Under the pieces are notes generated by a model, which saw only the letters and a program-made list of their open reading frames with translations, made no database searches and was not told the origin of the DNA. A program made the position numbers and the translations under genes. A DNA stretch of 64,000 nt from Actinomycetota bacterium (GTDB lineage Bacteria > Actinomycetota > Actinomycetes > Actinomycetales > Microbacteriaceae), in contig JAIUOH010000013.1 in assembly GCA_020161315.1 (NCBI GenBank), positions 1 through 64,000 of the forward strand, given 5' to 3'. Every line of letters begins with the position of its first letter. The first letter of the stretch is position 1. Positions 1-8,863 of the stretch are shown piece after piece.

Positions 1-338
1 AGACTGTGAGAAGCGGGTCGAGGATGCGGAGTTATCTCGTTAACGCTCTTCGCAAAACATAGGTGCAAACGCTAAGCGCACCGACTTCGCTCTCGCTGCC
101 TAAGCACGAGACCGAGTCCGTCAGACCGGGTTAGCCTTCGCCCCGGCTTCTGGCGTCATTTAGAGGGCTTGCTGGTGCGTCGTGTTTCAGGGCGCATCGG
201 GACTTTCACTGAGACTGGGCCCGTCGTTCTAGGTGTTCGCGACAAAGAACGGGGCCGAGCAGAACGCTTTCACGAACTACACCCGTAGAAGGCATGGAAT
301 CATCGAAGTGGACCGGGGTTCAATTCCCCGCGGCTCCA
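1..338 (+). ncRNA. ssrA: tmRNA (transfer-messenger RNA), 5' end outside the window
   Basis: The window opens inside a tmRNA, which rescues stalled ribosomes. A short frame at 65-103 encodes the degradation tag ANAKRTDFALAA and ends in TAA; the ALAA ending is the hallmark of proteolysis tags. The tRNA-like 3' end is at 311-338: a T arm with loop TTCAATT between GGGG and CCCC, then acceptor strand CGGCTCC and discriminator A. CCA is not encoded, since CA follows the discriminator. The 5' acceptor half lies upstream of base 1. The region from 104 to about 300 should hold the pseudoknots, which I did not fold. Confidence 0.95.
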
Positions 339-365
339 CAAACTCTCACACACTGTGGTCTTAAC

Positions 366-467
366 TTCTGCCGCGCGATGAACGCGAGGCAGGTGGTGTG
401 CCGGGAAGTCTGGTCGGCGAGCGCGTCGAAATCGACCGCGCGATAGCCCAGACCCCGAAAGGCACCC
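366..467 (+). promoter_or_regulatory. Structured 5' leader of nhaA, candidate cation riboswitch
   Basis: The leader can form nested stems: 368-372/388-392 (CTGCC/GGCAG), an outer stem 398-405 (GTGCCGGG) with 453-455 plus 461-465 (CCC..GGCAC), an inner stem 408-413 (GTCTGG) with 448-453 (CCAGAC), and a hairpin at 421-441. The two uses of base 453 are alternatives. The nhaA Shine-Dalgarno GAAAGG (457-462) lies inside the outer stem, so ligand-stabilised folding could control translation. The position before an NhaA gene and the GCCGGGAA-containing core resemble what I recall of the nhaA-I (Li+) class, but I could not check the consensus. Confidence 0.5.
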
Positions 468-1838
468 ATGTTGGCCAAGTTCTCGCGCCGCGGCGCAACG
501 TCACGGTTTTCACGTAACGGTGACAGAACACTGTTCCCGCGCCGCGGCTCAAAAGCAGAATCGAAGAGGATCGGCGAGCTCCTCAGAAAAGAGACCGTCG
601 GTGGCCTGCTGCTGGTTGCGGCGGCGCTTGTCGCGATCCTCTGGGCAAACTCGCCCTTCGCCGAATCATACTTCGCGCTGCGCGACTTCGAAGTCGGCTA
701 CGAGCCCTGGCACCTGCGACTGAGCCTTGGAGCATGGGCGGCAGACGGACTGCTTGCGATCTTCTTCTTTCTTGTCGGCCTCGAGCTGAAGCGCGAGTTT
801 GTTGCTGGCGACCTACGCAGCCCGCGCACAGCGATCGTGCCGGTCGCTGCTGCAGCGGGCGGTGTGTTCGTGCCTGCGATCATCTACACGGTGATCGTAA
901 AAGGCAACGATGGTCTCGCGCACGGTTGGGCGATTCCCACCGCAACCGACATCGCGTTCGCTGTGGCCGTGCTCGCGCTCATCGGCTCGCGCCTGCCCAG
1001 TGCGTTGCGTATTTTTTTGCTAACGCTCGCGGTGGTCGACGATCTCATTGCGATCGGCATCATTGCAATCTTTTACACCGATCACATCTCGTTCGTGCCG
1101 CTCGGCCTCGCACTCGTCACAATTGCCGTCTACGGCATCATCGCGCAGCGGCACCGCGCCCTCTTCGGCCGCAACCGCCTCGCCGCCTGGCTGATCCTTT
1201 TGCCGCTTGGAGTGGTCGCGTGGGCGCTGATGCACGCCTCGGGCATCCACGCAACCATCGCCGGGGTGCTGCTCGGCTTCACGATCCCGGTGCTGCACCG
1301 AAAGCGCGACAGGTCTGACAAAGACGCGGCACCGGGCCTCGCCGAAGAGTTTGAGCATCGCTTTCGCCCGCTTTCGGCGGGGTTCGCCGTGCCGATCTTC
1401 GCGTTCTTCGCCGCGGGTGTCTCGCTTGGCGGGATCGAGGGAATGCGTGCCGCAGCAGCAAACCCGTTGACCTTCGCGATCCTCGCCGCTCTCGTGCTCG
1501 GCAAGCCCATCGGTATCGTCGCGACCACCTGGCTTACGACCCGGCTGATGCGTCAAAAGCTTGACCCCTCATATCGTTGGATCGACCTTGCCGGCGTCGG
1601 TCTGCTTGCTGGCATTGGCTTCACCGTTTCGCTGCTTGTCGCCGAGCTCAGTTTCGAAGCGGGCTCGCCCGAGCACGACTATGCGAAGGTTGCGATTCTT
1701 GTGGCGTCTGTGGTTGCCGCGTTGTTGGCCGCGGCAGTGCTCGGTGTGCGCAACATGCAATATGCGCGCATCAACCGGCGGGAGCGCGAGATGCTTGAGC
1801 AGCTCAGCCCAGCTGAAACCCCTGCCCCTCAAGAATGA
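468..1838 (+). CDS. nhaA: Na+/H+ antiporter NhaA
   Basis: This 456-residue inner-membrane protein exchanges Na+ or Li+ for H+ to control sodium and pH. Residue 161 in TATDIAFA and the pair D191-D192 in VVDDLIAI match the transport aspartates of E. coli NhaA (D133, D163, D164), and K346 in LGKPIGI matches K300. About twelve hydrophobic segments span residues 45-430. The first 35 residues are basic and poorly conserved. The ATG at 468 follows GAAAGG at good spacing, and that site is embedded in the structured leader. The 3' end overlaps the converging AAA ATPase gene by 35 bp. Confidence 0.95.
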   Translation: MLAKFSRRGATSRFSRNGDRTLFPRRGSKAESKRIGELLRKETVGGLLLVAAALVAILWANSPFAESYFALRDFEVGYEPWHLRLSLGAWAADGLLAIFFFLVGLELKREFVAGDLRSPRTAIVPVAAAAGGVFVPAIIYTVIVKGNDGLAHGWAIPTATDIAFAVAVLALIGSRLPSALRIFLLTLAVVDDLIAIGIIAIFYTDHISFVPLGLALVTIAVYGIIAQRHRALFGRNRLAAWLILLPLGVVAWALMHASGIHATIAGVLLGFTIPVLHRKRDRSDKDAAPGLAEEFEHRFRPLSAGFAVPIFAFFAAGVSLGGIEGMRAAAANPLTFAILAALVLGKPIGIVATTWLTTRLMRQKLDPSYRWIDLAGVGLLAGIGFTVSLLVAELSFEAGSPEHDYAKVAILVASVVAALLAAAVLGVRNMQYARINRREREMLEQLSPAETPAPQE

Positions 1839-3285
1839 GGGCGAGCACCCGGCGATCTTCGCGATGCATTACGCTCTCGACAAAGCGCGTGAGCGCGCGA
1901 TCGAGCGTGACTGATCCGGCGCCACCGGCAACCTTCTGCAGCACGGCAACGAGTGTGCGAGGCGCGAGCACCGCCTCGTCGAGTCCTGGTCTACCGTCGA
2001 TCTCGCGCTCGGTGCTGACGTAGTCGGTGAAGCCCGCGCCGTGGCTGCCCGCGAACACCTGCTGGCTGATGAACGCCGCACGAGCCACGCGAACGACCTC
2101 ATCGATGGTGAGTCCGTCGGGCAGGGCAGCTCGCTCATCGACCACCGAGGCAAACGCCAGCAGCGCGTTCTCTGCCGGGAACTGCTCGTACGCATTTTCT
2201 GAGTCGGGGTGGCGCACCCGATATCCGTTTGCACCGAAGCGGTTCACGAGTTCGGCACTCAGCCTGTCGAGGCCGCGGTAGCGGTGCGGGGTCTGCTCAT
2301 TTGCCGTCGCGAGAATCGCGAAGCCCCGTGCAATCGTGATCTCGCGGCCCGCATCCTCTTGCACGCCGAGTGTGTCACCAGGCCGCAATTGCAGAATGCG
2401 GTTGAGTCGCTTCAAGAACTCGGCGGGCATTGCATTTATTTCGTCGAGGATCACGGGCCGACCCTCGATCATCGCGCGCAGCAGGGGCCCGGGCACAAAT
2501 GCGCTCACGGTTGCGCCGTGCTCAGCGCGCAGCTCGTGACTGCCGATGAGCTGTGCGCTCGTGATGTCGCCGTAGCCTGAGACCAGTTCTGGCTCGCGAC
2601 CGAGACCGTGCAGTGCGAGGTGCTCGGCGAGCGCGGTCTTCGCGCCGCCGGTCTCGCCGACGAGCAGCACGGGCTCGCCGCGGGTCAACGCGGGCAGGGC
2701 CTCTGCGATGATGCCGCGCATCTGGTCGGTGAGCAGCAGTCCGTCTCGCAGTTGCCTGCGTGCATCTCGAATGCGTAGCGACCCGAGCGCCTCGAGCACG
2801 GCATCGCGCCGCTCGGGCGAGCTCAGGCGGAGAAGCCAGTTGCTTGTAGCCGCACCGGTAGCCGCGCCCGTGCTCGCCCCGCTGCCGTTCGCTGTACTCA
2901 CCCCGGCGGCCGCATGTGTGGCCGGCAACCGCAGCGCGCGCACGCGGGCGCGCTCGTCGGCGGTGAGTTTTCGTGAGGCTGCCGAGGCCGCGGTAATGAT
3001 GGCAGACGCCTGCGCCGAACGTGCCCGACCAGCCAGCTCTTCGTGTCGCGCCCAGGCAGCAAGCCGCAGCGTGCGGGCGCGCTCGTCGAGCGCCTCGTCA
3101 ATCAGTGCGCGATGCTGGGGCTCGTTGAGAATGTCTTGCAGTTGCGCGTGTAACCGATCGAGGCTCGCCTGGTGCGCCGCCCGATGATCCTCTGTCGAAC
3201 TGCGCAGTGCGAGCCGCACGAGCCGCATTTCTTCGCGCAGCTCGAGCGCTTCGGAGATCACGGGGTCGGCGTCGATTGGGAGCAT
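1804..3285 (-). CDS. MoxR-type AAA ATPase (AAA_5) with N-terminal helical region
   Basis: The protein has 493 residues from the ATG at 3285. A 14-codon longer reading frame exists, but the chosen ATG has a TAGCGT hexamer seven bases upstream. Residues 1-125 are charged and probably coiled-coil. A low-complexity Ala/Gly/Thr linker precedes the AAA domain, which has Walker A GETGGAKT (about 210-217), Walker B VILDEINA (about 278-285) and a sensor stretch ILATANEQ. MoxR ATPases work with VWA proteins as chaperones that mature or insert cofactors into client complexes; the VWA gene at 6012 is the likely partner. The client is unknown. Confidence 0.85.
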   Translation of the reverse strand: MLPIDADPVISEALELREEMRLVRLALRSSTEDHRAAHQASLDRLHAQLQDILNEPQHRALIDEALDERARTLRLAAWARHEELAGRARSAQASAIITAASAASRKLTADERARVRALRLPATHAAAGVSTANGSGASTGAATGAATSNWLLRLSSPERRDAVLEALGSLRIRDARRQLRDGLLLTDQMRGIIAEALPALTRGEPVLLVGETGGAKTALAEHLALHGLGREPELVSGYGDITSAQLIGSHELRAEHGATVSAFVPGPLLRAMIEGRPVILDEINAMPAEFLKRLNRILQLRPGDTLGVQEDAGREITIARGFAILATANEQTPHRYRGLDRLSAELVNRFGANGYRVRHPDSENAYEQFPAENALLAFASVVDERAALPDGLTIDEVVRVARAAFISQQVFAGSHGAGFTDYVSTEREIDGRPGLDEAVLAPRTLVAVLQKVAGGAGSVTLDRALTRFVESVMHREDRRVLALILEGQGFQLG

Positions 3286-3362
3286 GCTCGTCACGCTACC
3301 ACGCAGGCACATGGGAGGGGTGGGCAAGCGTGTTGCTGGCCCACCCCTCCCGTGTGAGTCGA

Positions 3363-3932
3363 CTAGTGAACCGTCGAGACGACGAGCCCAAACACCACCG
3401 CAGATACGGCCACCCAGAGCACGATGCCCGCTGCCTGCCAGAGCAAGATGCGCTGCTTTGGGATGCCGAGGGCAGCGAGCATGGTTGCGGTGAAGATCGG
3501 GGGCAGCAGCAGCGGGCCGAGCAGGCTCACGCCTGGCACCCCATAGCGGGCAAACGAGCGATGAAACTTTGCGCGGCGCGCTGCCTGCCGGGCGCTGAGC
3601 TTTGGCTGTGGATCGGCAGCCAGATCGGCCGTGTTTGGCAGCGCCTGGCCCGTGCCGCCGCCAGAAAGTGCGAGCTCACGGCGGCGGCTACGCTGCGAGA
3701 TAATTGCCGTGCGTGCTCGGCTGCTCAGCTGCACTGCGATGAAGACACAGGTGAAGCTGCCGAGCGTTGCAGCGGTGGCGGCGAGCAGAGGGTGCATGCC
3801 GCCGAGAATGCCGATGGTAACGGCGCCTTCGCCCTCGATAAATGGCACCGCTCCCGCGAGCGCCACGATGAGCGGCTGAAGAAAAGCTGGCACCTGCTCG
3901 ACCAGGTCTTGAAACATTTCGAGGGGGTTCAT
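3363..3932 (-). CDS. Small membrane protein, putative small multidrug export family
   Basis: This 189-residue protein has four or five hydrophobic segments and a basic, glutamine- and arginine-rich cytoplasmic loop at about 75-120. The stretch AGAVPFIEGEGAVTIGILGG resembles the conserved P-x-(I/L)-E-G/S start of the small multi-drug export family (PF06695, COG2426), and similar actinobacterial proteins carry that name. Transport function in this family is poorly proven, so the substrate is unknown. It shares a strand with the AAA gene, 77 bp upstream of it, and may be cotranscribed with it. Family assignment is from memory of motifs. Confidence 0.65.
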   Translation of the reverse strand: MNPLEMFQDLVEQVPAFLQPLIVALAGAVPFIEGEGAVTIGILGGMHPLLAATAATLGSFTCVFIAVQLSSRARTAIISQRSRRRELALSGGGTGQALPNTADLAADPQPKLSARQAARRAKFHRSFARYGVPGVSLLGPLLLPPIFTATMLAALGIPKQRILLWQAAGIVLWVAVSAVVFGLVVSTVH

Positions 3933-4118
3933 GAGCGTCTACTTTCGTCTCTGGGTGTCGATCTCACCTAGCTTCGCCGCCGTCCAAGAGGCTGCGACTT
4001 GCTGTGTAATACAAGCCAATCTGATTGCGGCGGTGCGAAGAAGTGTCGCTACGTCACCCGATTGCGTGCGTCTCGCCCGGTCGCCCGTGACAAAAGTCAT
4101 GGGCATAGGCTTGAACGC

Positions 4119-5399
4119 ATGGCAAATGTTGCGCCTTCTGCGGCGGTCGATGAACTCACAGCATCGAGCGAATCGCCGCTACGGCAAACGGTGATTGAGA
4201 CAGACCTTGCCCCGGGTGCGAGGCAGCTTGAGCGTGGCATCGTGGCAACCTGGTGGTACACAGCTGGCGGCACCATCACGTTCATGGCGATGATCGTAAT
4301 GATGTGGGTGTTGATGACCCGGCAAGCTGACGCTGTCACAGCCGCCCCCGCAGTGATCGGCGTTGGCGGCTGCGTGTGGATTGCGGCGACGCTACCTCTG
4401 CTCTTCTCGTATCGGCACCGTGGCGATGACGCCCCGTCACATCGGTGGTGGCGGGTGGGCGTTGCTCTGACGGTTTCGATTGCCTACGGAGTGAGCGCTG
4501 GGCTGACGGCGCAAAGCGTGCTGCTTGCAGCCGCCCCTGCGGCTGCCGCGGCGACGCTGTTGCACTGGTCACAGGGTGTGCGCTCGAAGGTGGTGGCGCT
4601 CATCACCCTCGGTCTCATTCTCACGACCTGGGTCGACACCACGCAGCGGTACGGTGACGTGGGATCGAGCTGGTGGGTGCCCGCGGTGCTCACCATCTCA
4701 CTGCCGCTCATGATCACGAGTTCACTGTGGTGGTGGGACGTGCTCGTGACGCTTGACCGCGCACGGCTTGCAGAGGGGCGGCTCGCAGCAACCCAAGAGC
4801 GGCTGAGGGTGGCAACCGACGTGCACGATCTGCAGGGGCATTATTTGCAGGTGATCGCCCTGCACCTTGAGCTTGTCGACCGGTTGCTGCCGGGTGATCC
4901 GGTCGCAGCAAAAGAGCAGGTGCGGGTCGCCAGAGCTAGTGTGAACGACGCAACCCAGGGCACGCGGGAACTGGCAGCCGCAATACGCGCGCTGCCCGTG
5001 GCCGACGAGATCGAGAATGCGCGCGATCTGCTGCTTGCGGCGGGTCTCGAGGTGGCGGTGAACATCGAGCCCGAGGCAAGGGCGGAAGCACCCGTGTGCC
5101 TTGGCCCAGTGGTTCGCGAAACAACGACGAACGTGTTGCGCCATGGTGGCGGCAAGTCTGTGAACCTACTGCTCGCACGTCGGGCCGATGGGTGGCGGTA
5201 CGAGATGCGTAACGACATGCTGCCCCAAACCGCGAATGCTCGTGTGCCGGAGCGGGTCGGCACCGGACTCAGCGGCATGCAGCGTCGAGTGGCTGAAGCC
5301 GGGGGCACTGTTGAAGTGGTGCAGGGCGACGGCGAGTTTGCCGTGGTGGTCTCTGTGCCCGCAGAACCGGGTGGCTCAGAGCGGGGCAGCGCAGCATGA
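4119..5399 (+). CDS. Sensor histidine kinase, HisKA_3 / NarX-DesK type
   Basis: The protein has 426 residues. About six membrane helices fill residues 35-205 with no evident extracellular sensor domain, which suggests sensing within the membrane. The dimerisation box has the phospho-acceptor His (about 235) in DVHDLQGHYLQVI, followed by an ATPase domain with an N box (RETTTNVLRHG) and a G box (GTGLSGMQRRV). I chose the ATG at 4119; 40 more codons are open upstream but look non-conserved. Its TGA overlaps the response-regulator ATG (ATGA), so the two are translationally coupled. DesK-like sensors often report membrane state. Confidence 0.92.
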   Translation: MANVAPSAAVDELTASSESPLRQTVIETDLAPGARQLERGIVATWWYTAGGTITFMAMIVMMWVLMTRQADAVTAAPAVIGVGGCVWIAATLPLLFSYRHRGDDAPSHRWWRVGVALTVSIAYGVSAGLTAQSVLLAAAPAAAAATLLHWSQGVRSKVVALITLGLILTTWVDTTQRYGDVGSSWWVPAVLTISLPLMITSSLWWWDVLVTLDRARLAEGRLAATQERLRVATDVHDLQGHYLQVIALHLELVDRLLPGDPVAAKEQVRVARASVNDATQGTRELAAAIRALPVADEIENARDLLLAAGLEVAVNIEPEARAEAPVCLGPVVRETTTNVLRHGGGKSVNLLLARRADGWRYEMRNDMLPQTANARVPERVGTGLSGMQRRVAEAGGTVEVVQGDGEFAVVVSVPAEPGGSERGSAA

Positions 5400-5998
5400 T
5401 TCGGGTGTTGCTCGCTGACGACGAAGCTATGATTCGCTCGGCTCTCGCCGCGCTATTGCGCATGGAAGACGACATTGAAGTGGTTGCAGAGTGCGTTGAT
5501 GGGCCCTCTGCAATTGCCGCGCTCGTTGAAACCAAGGCAGACGTGTGCGTGCTTGATCTCGAAATGCCGGGTCTCGATGGTGTCGAGACTGCGCAGCGCT
5601 TGCAACGCACGGCGCCGACTCGGTGCATCGTGGTTACGAGGCATGCGAGGCCAGGGGTGCTGCGTCGCGCGCTCGCCGCGGGAGTCGTCGGCTTCGTGCC
5701 GAAGTCGCGGGGTGCCGACGAGTTGGCCGAGATTATTCGACGAATTGCCGCCGGCGGCAGATACATAGATCCAGAGATCGCGGCAGACGCGCTCACTGCG
5801 GAGCGCTCGCCGCTCACCGAACGCGAGCTCGACGTCTTGCGCGCAGGCAGGCAGGGCGAGACCACGGGCCAGATCGCCAAGTCTCTTGCTCTCGCCCCAG
5901 GCACAGTGCGTAACCACATCTCGGCGGTGCTCAGCAAGCTCGGCGTCTCTACCAGGCAGCAGGCCGTGCTTGCCGCCGAAGAACGCGGCTGGATCTAA
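5396..5998 (+). CDS. Response regulator, NarL/LuxR family
   Basis: This 200-residue cytoplasmic DNA-binding protein has a receiver domain with acidic pocket D8-D9, phospho-acceptor D54 in VLDLEMPG and the conserved lysine in VPKS. It ends in a LuxR-type HTH (about 138-195: SPLTERELDVLRAG...IAKSLALAPGTVRNHIS). It is the cognate partner of the overlapping kinase gene. The VWA gene starts 13 bp downstream, so kinase, regulator and VWA gene form one probable operon, which hints that the AAA/VWA machine or its surroundings are what this system monitors or controls. Confidence 0.93.
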   Translation: MIRVLLADDEAMIRSALAALLRMEDDIEVVAECVDGPSAIAALVETKADVCVLDLEMPGLDGVETAQRLQRTAPTRCIVVTRHARPGVLRRALAAGVVGFVPKSRGADELAEIIRRIAAGGRYIDPEIAADALTAERSPLTERELDVLRAGRQGETTGQIAKSLALAPGTVRNHISAVLSKLGVSTRQQAVLAAEERGWI

Positions 5999-6011
5999 GG
6001 TGAGCTTCACC

Positions 6012-7862
6012 ATGGCAGGTCAGTCGTTCGAAGCCGAGGCCGCCGCGCAGCTTCAGGCGGTTGGTGCGATGCTGGGCGTGGTGGTGACCGCCAGCGACGG
6101 CGACGAGTGGCAGCTAGACGAGCACGGGCTGCGGGTGGGGCTCAGCTGGTACCTGCAGCGGGGGCACGGTGGGCGAGAAGCCGCCGCACTCGCCGCGCTG
6201 CAACTCTGGGAGGGGCCGCTCGAACCGCGTCGGGCACCCGACCGCGCCCGGCGTGCGCAGGCACTCGCCCAAGCGAGACCGCACCTGGAATCGCTGCTAG
6301 GCGCTGTGCGCCGCGCGCAGGCGATGGGCGAGTTGCTTGCGGCGATGCCTGGCCTTCGTGCACCGCTGCAGGCCGCCGTGTTTCGCGGGCTGCCCCGCGA
6401 CCTGAGCACGTTGCCCCGCCACCTGCAGTGGGCGAGCCTCGTGCTCGCATCGACGGTGCCACAGAGCGATGATATTGCGATCGAAGATAGCGCGGTTGCG
6501 GCAGAATGGCAGGCCGTATTGGTGGCTTCGAGGGCATCAGCGGCATCGTTTCACACGCTGGATCGGGTGCTCGCCCCGCGCGCTGATGTCGCGCCACTGC
6601 GTCGTTTCGAGCGCGCCCTGACCCTGGTGCTGCCCGCCTACGAGCGGCTGCTGGCGCTCGACACCCTCGACTTTGGGTCGCAGGCGACCGTGCTTGGCGG
6701 CAGCGACCGCGCTGACCTGAGCCTGCACGCCGATGAGTCGCTTGGCTCTGAAGATTATGCGCCCGGTGGCGATGAACAGCAGGCCGACCCCCAGGCAGAT
6801 GACGGCCGGCCTGGCGACAACGACTCAAAAGGTACCCCTGACCCCGACCAGCTCTTCGAAGCTGAGCGAGAGCAGTTTGCGCACACTGTGCTCGCCACTC
6901 CGATCCCTGAAGCGAGTTCACTCTTCGCGGGTGATGCCGAGGCTACCCCGTTTAACACTCAGAAAGTAGAGAGTGAGAAAGAGCTTGTGGGTGGTGCCGG
7001 TGCTGGTGCGCCAGCGAGCGGAATCTCGCTAGCCGACTACCGCTCGCGCGCGCAGCAACTGGCTGCAGAGATCGACAGCACCCGTGCCATCTGGCAGACT
7101 GTGATCGCCGAGCGTATCGCGCCGCGCAGGGTGCAGAGCCGCAGGCCGCGTGTGGAGGGCGACGAACTTGTGACTGAGGCGCTCGCCGCAGTGGTTGCGC
7201 AGACGCTCGCGAGTGTGCCCGAACCCGCTGCATTCATGCGCCACGAGGTGAAGCCAAGGCTTACGAGAAGCGCGGGCAGCACCGACTATGTGCTCATGAT
7301 TGACCGTTCGGCCTCGATGGCCGGAGCAGTTGCCGATGCTGCTGCAGACGCCGCACTGGTGATGGTTGAGGCGCTCGCGGCGGCCGAACGCGACATTGTG
7401 CACGCCGAACGCAGCGCAGGCATCGATCTCGAACTCGACATTCGCAGCTGCCTGATCGTGTTCTCAGCAGATGCCACCGTCGTGAAGCCGCTCTCGCGAG
7501 GGCTTGACGACGCGACGCGACGAAACCTCCATGCCGAGGTGCGCTCACCCGCGGGCTCGACAAACGATGCAGCTGCGCTGCGAGCGGCGGGTGAGCAGCT
7601 CGGTATCGGTGCGCAGGCGTCGCACCCCGCAGACGGGCTGGCGAGGCGGCGCATTGCGATCCTCGTAGGTGATGGCGGCACGAATGACGCACCCGCAGCT
7701 GCCCGCGAACTGCAGCGATTGCGGGCCGCCGGGGTGAGCGTGCACGGCGTGGGAATCGGCACGGCAGACCTCGCGACGCGGTACGCGCCGCAGGGCGCTA
7801 GCATCGCCAGCGCGCGTGAGCTGCCCGAGGCACTGGCACGCATCATTGCGCATGAGCTGTAG
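6012..7862 (+). CDS. VWA (von Willebrand factor A) domain protein, MoxR partner
   Basis: The protein has 616 residues. The N-terminal half is helical. An acidic, disordered stretch follows at about 235-290. The C-terminal VWA domain has a complete MIDAS: DRSAS (about 431), the Thr of GSTND (about 516) and the Asp of GDGGTND (about 552), so it should bind Mg2+ and a partner. This resembles CobT/NorD-like proteins that pair with MoxR ATPases. ATG 6012 is preceded by AAGGTGA; a GTG at 6000 in the same frame is too close to that site. No export signal is seen. Confidence 0.85.
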   Translation: MAGQSFEAEAAAQLQAVGAMLGVVVTASDGDEWQLDEHGLRVGLSWYLQRGHGGREAAALAALQLWEGPLEPRRAPDRARRAQALAQARPHLESLLGAVRRAQAMGELLAAMPGLRAPLQAAVFRGLPRDLSTLPRHLQWASLVLASTVPQSDDIAIEDSAVAAEWQAVLVASRASAASFHTLDRVLAPRADVAPLRRFERALTLVLPAYERLLALDTLDFGSQATVLGGSDRADLSLHADESLGSEDYAPGGDEQQADPQADDGRPGDNDSKGTPDPDQLFEAEREQFAHTVLATPIPEASSLFAGDAEATPFNTQKVESEKELVGGAGAGAPASGISLADYRSRAQQLAAEIDSTRAIWQTVIAERIAPRRVQSRRPRVEGDELVTEALAAVVAQTLASVPEPAAFMRHEVKPRLTRSAGSTDYVLMIDRSASMAGAVADAAADAALVMVEALAAAERDIVHAERSAGIDLELDIRSCLIVFSADATVVKPLSRGLDDATRRNLHAEVRSPAGSTNDAAALRAAGEQLGIGAQASHPADGLARRRIAILVGDGGTNDAPAAARELQRLRAAGVSVHGVGIGTADLATRYAPQGASIASARELPEALARIIAHEL

Positions 7863-7886
7863 CCTTTCACTAGAGAGGGAGGCCGC

Positions 7887-8696
7887 ATGACTGAGAATCG
7901 CGTTGCGCTCATGCGCGCGCTCTTTGCCGATTTGGCCGAGCGGGTCGACGCCGCCTACGAGCCGTTTGCCGGGCATCAGCCTGAGGCCGAATTCGACAGT
8001 TGGCTTGATCAGCGCGCGGTAGAGGTACTCCCGAGTGCCGCACGGCTGAGCATTGATGACGCCGCGGTGGCCGAGCATTTTGATCTGGCGTTCTCGTCGG
8101 CGCGCGAGGTGGCACAGGCCCTTGGGGTGCAGTTGCCCGAGATTGAGGCGTTTGCAGAGGCCGGGGTCGACCTCGAACGCTTCGCGACGGCCCTTACAGC
8201 GGATCCGTCGCTTGCTCCGGTGCCGACTCCGCACGGGCTTGGCTCGACAGCATGGAAGCAGGCCTTTGAGGCGCTCGGCGGGCCACTACTGCTGATCGCA
8301 GAGGAAGCCGAACGTGAGTTCGCAGTGGTAGACGCGGCAGCACTTACCGGTGCCCCCGTTGCTGTCGGTGTAGAGAAGGGTACCGGGGGTGACGCATTCG
8401 TGAGCTGGACACTGCGTCTGGTGCCAGCGCAACCCGGACCACCGCTGTTGGGGCTCAGCTTTGCGCAGGGTCCGCACGTGACCCTGCCCGAGATGTTGAT
8501 GCTGCAGCTCTCGCGCGTCGTGGCGGGGGAGCCGCTGGTCGATGCGACGAGCTTCACGTGGCTCGCAGGATTGCTCGCCGGTGGCAAACTCGCTGCCCGG
8601 CACGTCTACGACGAGGCCGAAGACACCGTGCGCATCACCTGCCGCGAGGTCGTCAGCCAGGGGCCACACCTCGGCGCGCGCCCACCGCTCGACTAG
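7887..8696 (+). CDS. Conserved hypothetical protein of the AAA/VWA locus
   Basis: I do not recognise this 269-residue protein. It is acidic, with no signal peptide, membrane helix or cysteine cluster. It looks like a mixed alpha-beta cytoplasmic protein: a helical N-terminus to about residue 90, then a more beta-like C-terminal half. A strong Shine-Dalgarno GAGAGGGAGG precedes the ATG, 24 bp after the VWA stop, so it is almost surely cotranscribed with that gene. By position it could be an adaptor or client of the AAA/VWA pair. An inverted-repeat element begins 6 bp after its stop codon. Confidence 0.75.
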   Translation: MTENRVALMRALFADLAERVDAAYEPFAGHQPEAEFDSWLDQRAVEVLPSAARLSIDDAAVAEHFDLAFSSAREVAQALGVQLPEIEAFAEAGVDLERFATALTADPSLAPVPTPHGLGSTAWKQAFEALGGPLLLIAEEAEREFAVVDAAALTGAPVAVGVEKGTGGDAFVSWTLRLVPAQPGPPLLGLSFAQGPHVTLPEMLMLQLSRVVAGEPLVDATSFTWLAGLLAGGKLAARHVYDEAEDTVRITCREVVSQGPHLGARPPLD

Positions 8697-8702
8697 GGCA
8701 CG

Positions 8703-8850
8703 TTGATTTAGTCTGCACGCGCTCCGGTGCGCCCGAGCCGCACGCTTGCTTCGTTGTCAAAGTTCAACAATGCTTCCGGCATCGCCTCGCTTCTCCGCCT
8801 TACAATCACGCGTCTCGGGCGCATTCTCGCCAGCGCACAGACTAAATCAA
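8703..8850. repeat. Inverted-repeat element, copy 1 of a MITE-like family
   Basis: A 148-bp element is bounded by perfect 13-bp inverted ends, TTGATTTAGTCTG at 8703-8715 and its complement at 8838-8850. Matching blocks lie inside at 8728-8737 and 8814-8823 (TGCGCCCGAG/CTCGGGCGCA). It fills the gap between two converging genes. Its reverse complement shares an interior core with the element at 45194-45360 (GCTGGCGA-AATGCGCCCGA, GACAACGAAGC, GCGCACCG). The long self-complementarity could also serve as a two-way terminator. Confidence 0.75.
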
Positions 8851-8863
8851 TGCACTCTAGCGG

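Noticed and set aside
366-467. Cobalamin riboswitch in the nhaA leader
   Set aside because: GGGAAG and GCC-rich stretches suggested it, but the B12 box and the typical length of about 200 nt are missing.
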